Origin: Ruminococcus sp.
GTDB lineage: Bacteria; Bacillota; Clostridia; Oscillospirales; Ruminococcaceae
Length of the DNA stretch: 51,152 nt
Direction: 5' to 3'
NCBI GenBank assembly: GCA_024697545.1
Contig: JAILFN010000082.1
Span: 1-51,152 of the forward strand
Position numbers and translations under genes: made by a program. Shown piece by piece: positions 6,347 through 14,791 of the stretch (the stretch's first letter is position 1; each line of letters opens with the position of its first letter). Under the pieces are notes generated by a model. The model saw nothing but the letters and a program-made list of their open reading frames with translations. It did not search any database and was not told where the DNA came from.

Positions 6347-9088
6347 TTACTTCACGGTGACGGTCACTGCATTTTTTACAGCATTTGCAATGTCCCAGCT
6401 GCCGCCTACTCTTGCGGCGACAGCGACCTTATAGGTCTTGCCGGGTGTCATGTTTTTGGGAGTGGTGTAGGTCGGGGAGGTAAGAGACTGGGTCTGTATC
6501 CTCCACTTTCCCGCGAGGTAGACCGCGATGCCGTACCTGTCGGCACCCTCTACCTTATCCCATGTGAATCTTACCTGATGATACTTCTCGCTGTACTCTG
6601 TACTGATATTTTCGGGATAGGTCTTTGCAGGGGGCTGGACCTGCGGCTCACCCTCGACATATACAGCCCGGACGGAGACATTCGAGGAAGTCGGCTTGAT
6701 GACGGCTTCTGCCGACGCGGCATCGCCCGAAACGAATTCCGCACCGCTCACTTCCCACTTTTCAAAGCGGAAGCCCTCCTCGGGCTTTGCTTCGAGAGTC
6801 AGCTTGCAGTCCTTCGGGTATACGCCGCTCCAGCTGCCGTCATTGCAGTAAAGCTTCAGGGTGTTGAATTTGATATGTCCCTGCGAAGCATTGTTGTTCA
6901 CGGTGACATTCACGGTCTCGCTCATCCTGAAATAATCAAGCATCTGCTTTTCGCAGTTGGATATGCGGTTTGTCCAGAAATTGCGTATAGTCTTGACCTC
7001 GCCCGAGAATTTTTCCTCGCCTGTCTTCTGCTGATCTGCGGGCTGAGCCCCCGGGCGGCCGCCGAATCCCCAGCCGTTTCCGTTCCAGCCGTATCTGACA
7101 TAGGTCTTGCCCATAGAAGCCTTGTATGCCTGCTCCAGCTCATTCAGACGCGCGAGCACCTTTTCGGAAGAAAAGTTCTCATTGCACTGATCGAAATAAG
7201 CCGCAAGGAAAAGATCGCGGAAATCCCCGTTCTCGCATAGACCGAAGAACAGCTGTGTTATCCACTTGTTCTTGTTTTTCAGAGTAGTTATCGCATTGGT
7301 GCCCGCATTGCTCTGACCGTAAAGACCCTGACCGTATTCGGTATCAAAAAGCAGGAAACGCCACTTGCCGTCGGCATACTTTTTATCGGGATCTATCGTC
7401 TCTGTTTTCCAGAGCGAATAGTTATTATCGCCGAAGTCGGAGTTCCCGACGATAAGCTCTGTCGCCATATATTCCGCAAAGCTCTTCAGATCCACGAGTT
7501 CGGATATCTTTGCATATCCTGCGCTGTCGGAAAGATCGGTGTTTGCAAGGCTCTTGAGCTGTTCAAACTCTGCCATTCCCTGATCTGTGCCGTCCGAAAG
7601 CTCGCCGTTCTTTATCATGCAGACGCTGCCTTCCTTGACCTTATAGTGATCTGCGATATACTCCTTACCGAGTTTTTCGACTATATTATATGTACCCCAG
7701 AATTCACCGTCAAGGAAAACTACGCATTCCGTCTGTGCCTGCGTGCCGTAATGGCGGTCGCCCACCATCTCCTGATTAAGGCGGTCGCGTATCTTGGTCT
7801 TGTTATCGTTGCCGCCGTTGCGGAGGGTAAGCTTATCAAAGGAATCTATGACCTCACCCTTGTGGTTGGTGAGCTTTCCGTCAAAGAAATCGTATTTCAG
7901 CTTTTTGGTGCCGTAATCTGAACGCGCGTAAAGGTTGAAGCTTTTCTGTGCATCGGAGCGTGTTGCGGCACCGTGTATGCGGATGCCGACATTTGCGCTG
8001 TAAGCGGCAGTTCCCTTTTCAAACACGGTGATGTGAGCGGGACGCTCCCATTCTTTTCCGTCCTGAGTATAGTTTGCGGGGTGAGCCCACGGCTTTGAGG
8101 GGTCGCCTGCTGACTGATCGTATATCTTACCCTTTACATAGATACCTTTTTCGTAATCAAAAAGGTTGTAGGGGTCGGTAACGAGCGAGATAACGCGCAT
8201 ATTCATCTCGCAGTCGGAGGAGGTGTAGCCGACAAAATAGGTCTTTGTAACGATATCGCTCACATTGCCGTTTTGATCCACAGCGACAGCGCGGACTATC
8301 GTTGCCTTATCAACAGGCGACGAGGGTGCCGAATAGCCATCGGCGATATCCGTCTTTGCGGAATACACATTTTTCTCGGACGATCTGTCATATATCCTGA
8401 TATTACCGTCGGCGCACTGCGAAGCCGTAGTCGGGTCGCTGCCATCCAGCGTATAGTACACGGTGCAGCCTTTGGGCGCGGAGATGGTAAGATCAAAATT
8501 ATCAGAATAGAATCCGCTCTCTTTCGAGAAATCGGGTTCTTCAATATCCGTCTGAACATTTTCATCGGCAGGGTTTGAGCTGCCGGGTGTCAGTGACGTA
8601 AGCACGGCAAACTGATCGCCGCCGTCGGGAGCCCTGCCGTATGAGGTATTATCATTCAGCGCGGGGACATTCACAGTCTCGACCGCATTACCGCCCGCAT
8701 CGGAAAGCACAACAGTCTCGCCGCTTTTGGAAAGACCGAATGACGCGCCCTGTACACCGCTTGCCGTGCCAACACCGCAGTAGATGATATAATAGCCGTG
8801 TGCGGGGACGGAAGCATCTGCGGGAAGGGTATACCTCATGGGTACGGCAGCGTCATCGGAAAGCCCGTAGCCGGATACTGAGATCGGACTGCCCGTTGGA
8901 TTATACAGCTCGACAAAATCATAAAACTGACCATCGGGCGCGGGAACAGTTGTGTTTTTTGTACAAACCTCATTGATCCTGACACCTGAAGCCGCACCAG
9001 CAGTCATAACCGACTGCGGAAGTGCCGCAGCACATATCAAAGCAGCAACGCCCGCCGAAACGCAGCGTCCGAACGCTCTTCTCTTCAT
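6347..9088 (-). CDS. secreted CotH-kinase protein with lamin-tail and FN3 domains
   Basis: A 913-residue protein. The start at ATG 9088 is chosen because GAGAGGAG lies seven bases upstream and a signal peptide follows at once (MKRRAFGRC, then an Ala-rich core ending TAGAAS). Domains in order: lamin-tail domain (VRINEVCTKNT...FVELYNP), chitobiase-like CTVYYTLDGSDP segment, then CotH with KTKIRDRLNQEM, WGTYNIVEKLGKEYIADHY and RFLLFDTEYGQG. A repeat-like region (KCxxxEGFRFEKWEVSG type) and a C-terminal fibronectin-III domain (KYHQVRFTWDKVEGADRYGIAV) follow. CotH proteins are atypical kinases that phosphorylate secreted proteins. In rumen cellulolytic bacteria relatives occur among cell-surface scaffold components. 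It is monocistronic with its own promoter and terminator. Confidence 0.88.
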   Translation of the reverse strand: MKRRAFGRCVSAGVAALICAAALPQSVMTAGAASGVRINEVCTKNTTVPAPDGQFYDFVELYNPTGSPISVSGYGLSDDAAVPMRYTLPADASVPAHGYYIIYCGVGTASGVQGASFGLSKSGETVVLSDAGGNAVETVNVPALNDNTSYGRAPDGGDQFAVLTSLTPGSSNPADENVQTDIEEPDFSKESGFYSDNFDLTISAPKGCTVYYTLDGSDPTTASQCADGNIRIYDRSSEKNVYSAKTDIADGYSAPSSPVDKATIVRAVAVDQNGNVSDIVTKTYFVGYTSSDCEMNMRVISLVTDPYNLFDYEKGIYVKGKIYDQSAGDPSKPWAHPANYTQDGKEWERPAHITVFEKGTAAYSANVGIRIHGAATRSDAQKSFNLYARSDYGTKKLKYDFFDGKLTNHKGEVIDSFDKLTLRNGGNDNKTKIRDRLNQEMVGDRHYGTQAQTECVVFLDGEFWGTYNIVEKLGKEYIADHYKVKEGSVCMIKNGELSDGTDQGMAEFEQLKSLANTDLSDSAGYAKISELVDLKSFAEYMATELIVGNSDFGDNNYSLWKTETIDPDKKYADGKWRFLLFDTEYGQGLYGQSNAGTNAITTLKNKNKWITQLFFGLCENGDFRDLFLAAYFDQCNENFSSEKVLARLNELEQAYKASMGKTYVRYGWNGNGWGFGGRPGAQPADQQKTGEEKFSGEVKTIRNFWTNRISNCEKQMLDYFRMSETVNVTVNNNASQGHIKFNTLKLYCNDGSWSGVYPKDCKLTLEAKPEEGFRFEKWEVSGAEFVSGDAASAEAVIKPTSSNVSVRAVYVEGEPQVQPPAKTYPENISTEYSEKYHQVRFTWDKVEGADRYGIAVYLAGKWRIQTQSLTSPTYTTPKNMTPGKTYKVAVAARVGGSWDIANAVKNAVTVTVK

Positions 9089-9178
9089 AATAAAACTCCT
9101 CTCATGGTCTGATACATATGCCAAAGCATACGCAGGAAATATAACCATTTTCTGCAAGTTCGGGACTTACACGTCGCA

Positions 9179-9208
9179 AGTATAACACACAAACCATCTG
9201 TCTGTCAA
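9179..9208 (-). promoter_or_regulatory. promoter for the CotH gene
   Basis: TTGACA (9203-9208), an 18-bp spacer and TATACT (9179-9184) on the minus strand give a leader of about 85 bases. The 331-base gap 9089-9420 otherwise holds only the two terminators listed next. Confidence 0.65.
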
Positions 9209-9331
9209 GCAAATTGATATATTTTTCACATCTAACGAAAGAAAACAAACGCGGAGCTGTCAGGCGGTCAGGGTGGGAGTATGAGCCATCGCCCGATAAG
9301 CTTAGGCAGCTCAAAGCAGCACAGCACGCAG

Positions 9332-9360
9332 AAAAAAGCCCGAAGCATATGACTTCGGGC
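9332..9360 (-). terminator. second of two tandem terminators
   Basis: GCCCGAAG / CTTCGGGC stem with a seven-base loop, followed on the minus strand by TTTTTT. It lies 26 bases beyond the first terminator of the same transcript. Confidence 0.7.
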
Positions 9361-9385
9361 AGGGGGAGGCTGTTCGGCGCACAAA

Positions 9386-9412
9386 TAAAAAACCCCGCGG
9401 CTTGCACGGGGT
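9386..9412 (-). terminator. terminator of the small Cys protein gene
   Basis: ACCCCG / CGGGGT stem followed by TTTTTTATTT on the minus strand, nine bases beyond the stop codon. Confidence 0.7.
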
Positions 9413-9420
9413 CATAGCTA

Positions 9421-9636
9421 TCAGATAATATCATCTTCCTGAGAGGGTATCTCCAGCTGCTTCTTGGGGATACGCTTGATGGGATCGTATATCCACTTCT
9501 TGCAGCTGTAATCAGCATCTACAAGACCCTGTCTCTCGCAAAGTACCTTGTTGCCTTCCTTGGAACGGTTACCGTAGAGACAATACGAACATGATGGAGA
9601 GATATTGTTTCCAAAATAATTCTTCTTCTTTGCCAT
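9421..9636 (-). CDS. conserved small cysteine-containing protein, function unknown
   Basis: A 71-residue protein starting at ATG 9636 after AAGGAG. Four cysteines occur in the order SCSYCLYG, VLCERQG and DYSCKKW, which looks like a small metal-binding or disulfide site. The sequence ends in basic then acidic stretches (KRIPKKQLEIPSQEDD). I do not recognise a named family. Short proteins of this pattern (C-x2-C, C-x-R-x-G, C-x-K-W) are widespread hypothetical genes in Clostridia. It follows ylbJ after a 33-bp gap containing a TATAAT-like box and ends at tandem terminators, so it may have its own promoter inside the end of ylbJ. Confidence 0.6.
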   Translation of the reverse strand: MAKKKNYFGNNISPSCSYCLYGNRSKEGNKVLCERQGLVDADYSCKKWIYDPIKRIPKKQLEIPSQEDDII

Positions 9637-9669
9637 TTAAAAACATCTCCTTGAATTGACCTATGATTT

Positions 9670-10737
9670 TTAACCTTTTATATTATACCACACCTTATCG
9701 GAAAATGCTAGTCTTTTATGAAAAAATGTTAAAAAAATCATCATTATCAAGCAAAGCGAGGGGGTGAAATTGTGGAAATTGACTATAAACTCAGGCTTGA
9801 CAGAGACTGTCACCGCTTCGGGGAGCATCAGCGGGCAGAGCAGGCGGCATATCGCCCACGACAAAAGCGCAGAGAAGGCTCTTACTGCCGTGAACGGGAT
9901 AAGCGAAAACCGTCCGCCGACGAGGGCGTGTACCTGCACCATGACGCACAGACCTCCGAACGCTCCCGCCGCAGCAGCGTAAGGGAGAAGCCGATAAGGG
10001 GTGCCGCAGAGTGATGAAAGGTTCGATATCTCAAGCAGCGAGGATAGCAGGCAGCCCGTGTTGCCTTCGGGGAGAAAGCCTTCGGCGAACGGGGTGATCG
10101 CTGCGAAGATCAGTATCATACCGCATATCATGAAAAGCGACTTCCCTGCCGCGCAGACGCTTTCGGGGAGCATTTCACTCACGAAGCCGACGCGGTTTGC
10201 GGGGCGTTCGCTTTTGATCGGGAACAGCCTTGTGATAACGGCGCACAGCAGGCAGTTTGAGATGACTACCGAAAGGTAAACGACAAGTCCCGTTTTCGCC
10301 GAGCCGTAGACCGCGAGCCCCAGCGCACCGCTGAAAAATGCGGGACCGCTGTTATAGCATACGCAGACAAGGCGGGCCGCCGAGCGTTTGTCAAGTCCGC
10401 CCCTGTCGTACATCGATGATATCATCGAAGCGCCGATGGGATAGCCGCCGATATTTGACATAACGAACACGCCCCCGCAGCCGCGCGGCAGTCCGAGCAG
10501 CCGTGATATCGGAGCGAAGATGTAAGAAAGATATATGTAGCCGCCGCTTCTTACAAGCAGGTCGGTGAGGGCGATAAATGCAAAAAGCGACGGTATCATA
10601 ACGTTTATGCACCTGAAAACTGCCGTCCTGAGGCTTTCCGACACAGCCGCGGAGTTTGTGGTCAGCCCGAATGCTGCGGCTATCAGCGCGGCGGCGGCAA
10701 GGCTGTCGCGGGCTTTTCTGTACAACATACTTTTCAT
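9670..10737 (-). CDS. ylbJ: sporulation integral membrane protein YlbJ (SpoVV-like)
   Basis: A 355-residue polytopic membrane protein with about eight hydrophobic segments and the nucleoside-recognition (Gate) fold motifs NIGGYPIGASMISSMYDRGGLD and CVCYNSGPAFFSGALG. YlbJ/SpoVV of Bacillus subtilis lies in the outer forespore membrane and is needed for dipicolinic acid uptake during sporulation. The ATG overlaps the sigG stop by four bases (ATGA, 10734-10737), so the two are co-transcribed and translationally coupled. This matches the expected sigma-controlled expression in sporulating cells. The family assignment rests on these motifs and the sigG linkage. Confidence 0.82.
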   Translation of the reverse strand: MKSMLYRKARDSLAAAALIAAAFGLTTNSAAVSESLRTAVFRCINVMIPSLFAFIALTDLLVRSGGYIYLSYIFAPISRLLGLPRGCGGVFVMSNIGGYPIGASMISSMYDRGGLDKRSAARLVCVCYNSGPAFFSGALGLAVYGSAKTGLVVYLSVVISNCLLCAVITRLFPIKSERPANRVGFVSEMLPESVCAAGKSLFMICGMILIFAAITPFAEGFLPEGNTGCLLSSLLEISNLSSLCGTPYRLLPYAAAAGAFGGLCVMVQVHALVGGRFSLIPFTAVRAFSALLSWAICRLLCPLMLPEAVTVSVKPEFIVNFHNFTPSLCLIMMIFLTFFHKRLAFSDKVWYNIKG

Positions 10738-11510
10738 GCTTCTATCTGTCTCCTTAAATTCATTATAGCGCTTTTTTCAAGGCGCGAGACCTGTGCCTGC
10801 GAAATGCCGATCTCACCCGCGACCTCTACCTGAGTCCTGCCGCGCATATATCTCAGGTCGAGAATGCGGCGTTCACGCTCGGGGAGGTTTTTTAAGGCAT
10901 CGCGGACGAGCAGTTCATTGAGGGAAGCCGTCGCGTCGGTGTTATCGGTCATCTGGTCGAGCAGATACAGGGTGTCGCCCGATTCGGAATAGACAGGCTC
11001 ATAAAGCGACACGGGTTCGCTCACCGCTTCGAGGGCAATGACCACCTCCGTCTGTCCAACGCCTAACTCGGCGGCTATCTCATCTATCGAGGGCTCACGC
11101 ATATTTTTGGCAGTAAGGCTCTCGCGGATCTGCATGGCTTTGTAGGCGAGATCGCGCACCGAGCGGCTGACGCGGACATGGCGGTGGTCGCGCAGATAGC
11201 GTTTTATCTCGCCGAGTATCATAGGCACGGCGTAGGTCGAAAGTTTCACGCCGAACTCGGGCTTAAAGTTATCTATCGCCTTTATCAGCCCGATAACGCC
11301 CACCTGAAAGAGGTCATCGGAGGATTCTCCCCTGCCGATGAACCGCTGCATAACACTCAGAACAAGTCTGAGGTTGCCGCGTATGAGCCTATCGCGTGCC
11401 GCCCTGTCGCCCTGCTTTGTAAGCGTGATAAGCTCCACAGTTTCGCTTTCGTTCAGCACCTCGAGCTGCGAAGTGTTTATCCCGCTGATCTCTACCTTAT
11501 CATACTGCAT
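10734..11510 (-). CDS. sigG: RNA polymerase sporulation sigma factor SigG
   Basis: A 258-residue sigma-70 family protein. ATG 11510 is preferred (GGAGGT eight bases upstream). It gives the typical SigG N-terminus MQYDKVEISGINTSQLEVL, whereas the longer frame would add 46 unrelated residues. Region 2 reads RLIRGNLRLVLSVMQRFIGRGESSDDLFQVGVIGLIKAIDNF and KLSTYAVPMILGEIKRYLRD. Region 3 includes EPSIDEIAAELGV, and region 4 LPERERRILDLRYMRGRTQVEVAGEIGISQAQVSRLEKSA. SigG drives late forespore genes. Upstream on the minus strand is a GCATATTA box that loosely fits a sigma-F/G -10 element, but the -35 is not clear. Confidence 0.93.
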   Translation of the reverse strand: MQYDKVEISGINTSQLEVLNESETVELITLTKQGDRAARDRLIRGNLRLVLSVMQRFIGRGESSDDLFQVGVIGLIKAIDNFKPEFGVKLSTYAVPMILGEIKRYLRDHRHVRVSRSVRDLAYKAMQIRESLTAKNMREPSIDEIAAELGVGQTEVVIALEAVSEPVSLYEPVYSESGDTLYLLDQMTDNTDATASLNELLVRDALKNLPERERRILDLRYMRGRTQVEVAGEIGISQAQVSRLEKSAIMNLRRQIEA

Positions 11511-11636
11511 TGATATTACCTCCGTTTTTGCTTTCAGGTAGATTATCGGCGAAAAACGAGGTAATATGCAAAAGCCCGCGCAGGAATGATCTTCCTGCCG
11601 ATATAATTCTATTCGGGTAAGGCTGTCAATATGCAG

Positions 11637-11672
11637 ACAGACCCGCAAAGAAGCATTCCTTTGCGGGTCTGT
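11637..11672 (-). terminator. long hairpin after the solute-binding protein gene
   Basis: ACAGACCCGCAAAG / CTTTGCGGGTCTGT is a perfect 14-bp stem with an eight-base loop, 36 bases beyond the stop codon. The following T tract is weak, but the position suggests a terminator or mRNA-stabilising hairpin. Confidence 0.6.
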
Positions 11673-11707
11673 ATTATCGCGTGTGTTTTGTTATGAGCTT
11701 TTTCAGA

Positions 11708-12970
11708 TCAGGAGAAATAATCGGTCTTTATCTTCTCGTTGAAGTTCTTTGCAGCGTTATAAACATCAGACTTGGAGTAAATGTAATCGTTAGCTGCGGC
11801 GAAGAAATCGTCGATCATATCGCCGTTTTCCATAACGGGCGCCATCTCTGCGAGGGAGATGCCTGTCATCTTGAGTGAAGCGTCATACTGTATACCTGTC
11901 AGCATATCATCATCCTGACAGTTCTTGAGCGCAGCGGCACTCAGCGGGATACCCTTTTCAATTCCCTGAAGATCGCTCATCTCTTCGCTGTTGAGCAGGA
12001 AGTCGAGGAGCTTTGCAGACTCTTCGGGGTGTTCGGTATTCTTGCTGATAGCGTACATGGTAGCGGGCTTTGCGTACCAGCCCTGACCTATGTTGTTTCC
12101 GTCAAGAGTCGTGTAATTAGCGCAGACGATCTCTTCTCCCGCCTCAATGGACTCGGAGAAATAGGATGTAGCATCACTTACCCATGCGATAGCGCCTGCA
12201 TACTGACCGTTTGTAAGACCCAGGCGCTCATACTTTTCCACCAGCGGCAGCACCTTTTCATCAACGAGTCTCTTGTAGAACTCCATCATAGCCTGAAATT
12301 CGCTGGAGGAGAAGCTGAGCTCTCCGCTCTCATTGACGAAGCTCTTTCCCGAAACCTGCTCGGCGTAAGCGATGAGGTAGAGCCACAGCGATTTTGAAGC
12401 GGCGCTCATGGGATAGATGCCGTCTCTCCTCATGGCGTTTGCAGCCTTGAAGAGGTCATCCCATGTCTCGGGAACAGGCTGACCGTACTTATCGTAAATG
12501 GTCTTGTTGATGTAAACGGTCGCGGTATTCATGGCAATGGGGACAGCGTTGAGAGTGCCGTTCTTTTCGCCGTATTTAAGGGATGTCGAATCAAAATTAT
12601 CGAGTGCGAGGGTATCCGCCACCTTATTGAGGTCATAGTAGCCCGCGCCGTCGGCGGAGTAGGCATCAAGCCAGCCGTAGTTTATCTGCATGACATCGGC
12701 TTCGGTATCGGATATCATTGCTACCTTGTTTCTCATCTCATAGCTTGCCCACTCGGAGTAAGATACCTTTACGGTGATATTGGGGTTCTGCTCTTCAAAC
12801 TTCTCGATAGCTTCGATGGTGTAACGGTCTCTGTCGTCGTTGCCCCACCATGAGAAGGTGATCTCGACCTGCTTGTCCTTTTCCTTTACAACGGTGCCAT
12901 CAGAGCAGGCGGTAGCGCTGAGCATTGCGATGCAGCAGGCGGCTGCAACAGCTCTTTTAAATGTTTTCAT
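11708..12970 (-). CDS. extracellular solute-binding lipoprotein (ABC sugar family 1)
   Basis: A 420-residue lipoprotein. The signal sequence ends MLSATAC (Cys22 as the lipidated residue) and the mature part starts SDGTVVKEKDKQ. The body has the family-1 sugar-binding pattern: VEITFSWWGNDDRDRYTIEAIEKFEEQNPNI, ADVMQINYGWLDAY, VPIAMNTATVYINKTIYDKYG and PVPETWDDLFKAANAM. It would capture oligosaccharides at the membrane surface. No permease or ATPase genes adjoin. Its only partner is the upstream membrane sensor-like gene, 20 bases away, with GGGAGGT eight bases before the ATG. It may therefore serve as the ligand-binding subunit of a sensor, or donate to a distant ABC permease. Confidence 0.88.
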   Translation of the reverse strand: MKTFKRAVAAACCIAMLSATACSDGTVVKEKDKQVEITFSWWGNDDRDRYTIEAIEKFEEQNPNITVKVSYSEWASYEMRNKVAMISDTEADVMQINYGWLDAYSADGAGYYDLNKVADTLALDNFDSTSLKYGEKNGTLNAVPIAMNTATVYINKTIYDKYGQPVPETWDDLFKAANAMRRDGIYPMSAASKSLWLYLIAYAEQVSGKSFVNESGELSFSSSEFQAMMEFYKRLVDEKVLPLVEKYERLGLTNGQYAGAIAWVSDATSYFSESIEAGEEIVCANYTTLDGNNIGQGWYAKPATMYAISKNTEHPEESAKLLDFLLNSEEMSDLQGIEKGIPLSAAALKNCQDDDMLTGIQYDASLKMTGISLAEMAPVMENGDMIDDFFAAANDYIYSKSDVYNAAKNFNEKIKTDYFS

Positions 12971-12990
12971 ATCATCTTACCTCCCTTTCA

Positions 12991-14475
12991 TCAAGCTATC
13001 GTATACTTGCCGTTGCCTGACTTGCGGGAAGCCTCAAGGGCAAGGTATGCGGTATCGAACAGTTCCTGATAATTCTTTCCTGCATCGGGATAGATAGCAG
13101 CGCCGACGGATGCGGTGATGTTAAGGGTGCCCATAGTATTGGTCTCAGCGACCTCGGCAAACTTATTGATGATCTCCTTGCAGGAGCTGTCAAGCTCGAT
13201 CTGGAATGTGTCGATATCAAGTTCGGAAGCCTTGGTCATTATATTGAAGGTCTTCTCACCCATTCTGCCGACAGCATCGGCATCGGGGAAGGCTTCCTTT
13301 ATAACTATGAGCATCTTGGCGAGCTGCTTATCAGCCTCTTCCCTGCCGATCTTGGTGATGATATCGGAATAGTTGTCGATATCCACGAGCAGCAGACCGC
13401 GGCAGTTGCCCGCGTTGGTCTTGGGCACGATGCTTGTACATTTATCTCTGAAGAAGCGGTTGGAGAGTATTCCCTCAAAGCCGTCCTCACGCAGCTCGGA
13501 GGAGATGCTCGAAGTGATAGTCTGTACAGGGTCTGCGATCCTTCTGATAAAGAATGCGCCTGCGGCAACTGCTACCAGTGCAGCCAAGAAAGCAACAACA
13601 TAGGTGATGACTCTCATCTGGTTTGCTTCTTTAAGTATGATCTTGGTGGGGATAGAGCAGATGATATACCAGTCAACATTGCCCTGATTTACGGTAGTCA
13701 GGTTGTTTCTGTCGATGGCGACTGCGGTATCCTTACCCTTGATGTTCTTCATGATATCAGCGGGCATATCGGTGCCGAGCTTATCTCCCTTAACGGAGGA
13801 ATATATCATGTGATAGCTGCTGTCGGTAAGGCGGATGGACATATCGCCGAGCGTTTCGGGGTTATCAAATACCTTTTCAAGCTCGGTGGTATAGAAGGAA
13901 ATGAGGAATACGGCATTCTCATGGATCCTCTTGACGTAATAGATACGCTCAAAGTCATTGCCGTAGCCCGTATACCAGCCGTCGTGGGTGCGTTCGCGGG
14001 TTATCATTCCCGAAAGGTCGGTGTAAAGATTATCAGCGAACAGTGTGGTAGTACCGTTTGAGATCTTGCCGAGGGTATGGTTATTGCTGTACACGATACC
14101 ATAGTCAACGAAGTTCTCCATAAGGCAGAGGCTCAAAAGGTCATCGGAGATCTGCTTTTCGGTATTTATCGCCTCATACTCATCGTTTGAGGGATCGGTA
14201 GCGTCATATGTATATGCGTTATCCACCGAAAATGCGAGAGTTCCCGTGCTTTCAAGTCTGTCAAGGTAGCTGTCGAGGTTCAGCTGCAGCTGAACGTTCA
14301 GCGTCGATGTCATATCGCTGACCTTATCTTTCAGAACGTTATCATACCTGCCGACGGTAAATAGGGTTATACCCAGAATGGTCGCGACAACGATCACCGC
14401 ATATCCGATGATCATCCAGACGCTTAGTTTTTTGATCTTTTCCAAGCTTTGCGCCTGGATCTCGTCTCTTGTCAT
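12991..14475 (-). CDS. membrane sensor with dCache-like exterior and degenerate GGDEF domain
   Basis: A 494-residue protein. ATG 14475 is chosen because GGGAGGT, which lies inside the longer frame, sits nine bases upstream. A first membrane helix (WMIIGYAVIVVATILGITLF), a ~250-residue extracytoplasmic sensor (YDNVLKDKVSDMTSTL to VDWYIICSIP) and a second helix (VITYVVAFLAALVAVAAGAFF) lead to a GGDEF-fold domain. LLVDIDNYSDI keeps the metal-binding Asp, but the signature is GEKTF at about 406-410 instead of GGDEF, so cyclase activity is unlikely. It may bind nucleotide or pass a signal by conformation. It is transcribed ahead of the sugar-binding lipoprotein, which suggests carbohydrate sensing. 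Confidence 0.82.
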   Translation of the reverse strand: MTRDEIQAQSLEKIKKLSVWMIIGYAVIVVATILGITLFTVGRYDNVLKDKVSDMTSTLNVQLQLNLDSYLDRLESTGTLAFSVDNAYTYDATDPSNDEYEAINTEKQISDDLLSLCLMENFVDYGIVYSNNHTLGKISNGTTTLFADNLYTDLSGMITRERTHDGWYTGYGNDFERIYYVKRIHENAVFLISFYTTELEKVFDNPETLGDMSIRLTDSSYHMIYSSVKGDKLGTDMPADIMKNIKGKDTAVAIDRNNLTTVNQGNVDWYIICSIPTKIILKEANQMRVITYVVAFLAALVAVAAGAFFIRRIADPVQTITSSISSELREDGFEGILSNRFFRDKCTSIVPKTNAGNCRGLLLVDIDNYSDIITKIGREEADKQLAKMLIVIKEAFPDADAVGRMGEKTFNIMTKASELDIDTFQIELDSSCKEIINKFAEVAETNTMGTLNITASVGAAIYPDAGKNYQELFDTAYLALEASRKSGNGKYTIA

Positions 14476-14592
14476 ACTTCTTTTACCTCCCATAATGTTT
14501 CATATTTCTATAGCACTCCGATATCCGATATCATAAATATACCGGAGGATACAGACTAAGCCTTATCTGATACCTATTTACGAACGAAGTAT

Positions 14593-14621
14593 ATTATAAC
14601 ACATTACGACAGTTTTTTCAA
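14593..14621 (-). promoter_or_regulatory. promoter for the sensor / solute-binding operon
   Basis: TTGAAA (14616-14621), a 17-bp spacer and TATAAT (14593-14598) on the minus strand, giving a leader of about 110 bases. The 316-base gap 14476-14791 holds only this promoter and the terminator of the mannanase gene. Confidence 0.65.
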
Positions 14622-14719
14622 CACCTTCATCAAACTTACACAAGTAAACTTATTGTAACTATATATTTCCAATTATATTATTTACTGCCAATTGCAACAT
14701 TTTTTAAAACAAAACCCGC

Positions 14720-14756
14720 GTACTTTTGTTCTATATCACACATTTGACAAAAGTAC
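14720..14756 (-). terminator. probable terminator of the GH26 gene
   Basis: GTACTTTTGT and ACAAAAGTAC are a perfect 10-bp inverted repeat with a 17-base loop. On the minus strand it is followed by GGTTTTGTTTT. The stem is AT-rich, so an operator is an alternative. Confidence 0.45.
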
Positions 14757-14791
14757 ACGAATTTTGTGATCGGGGCAGCTGCCGATCGTCG

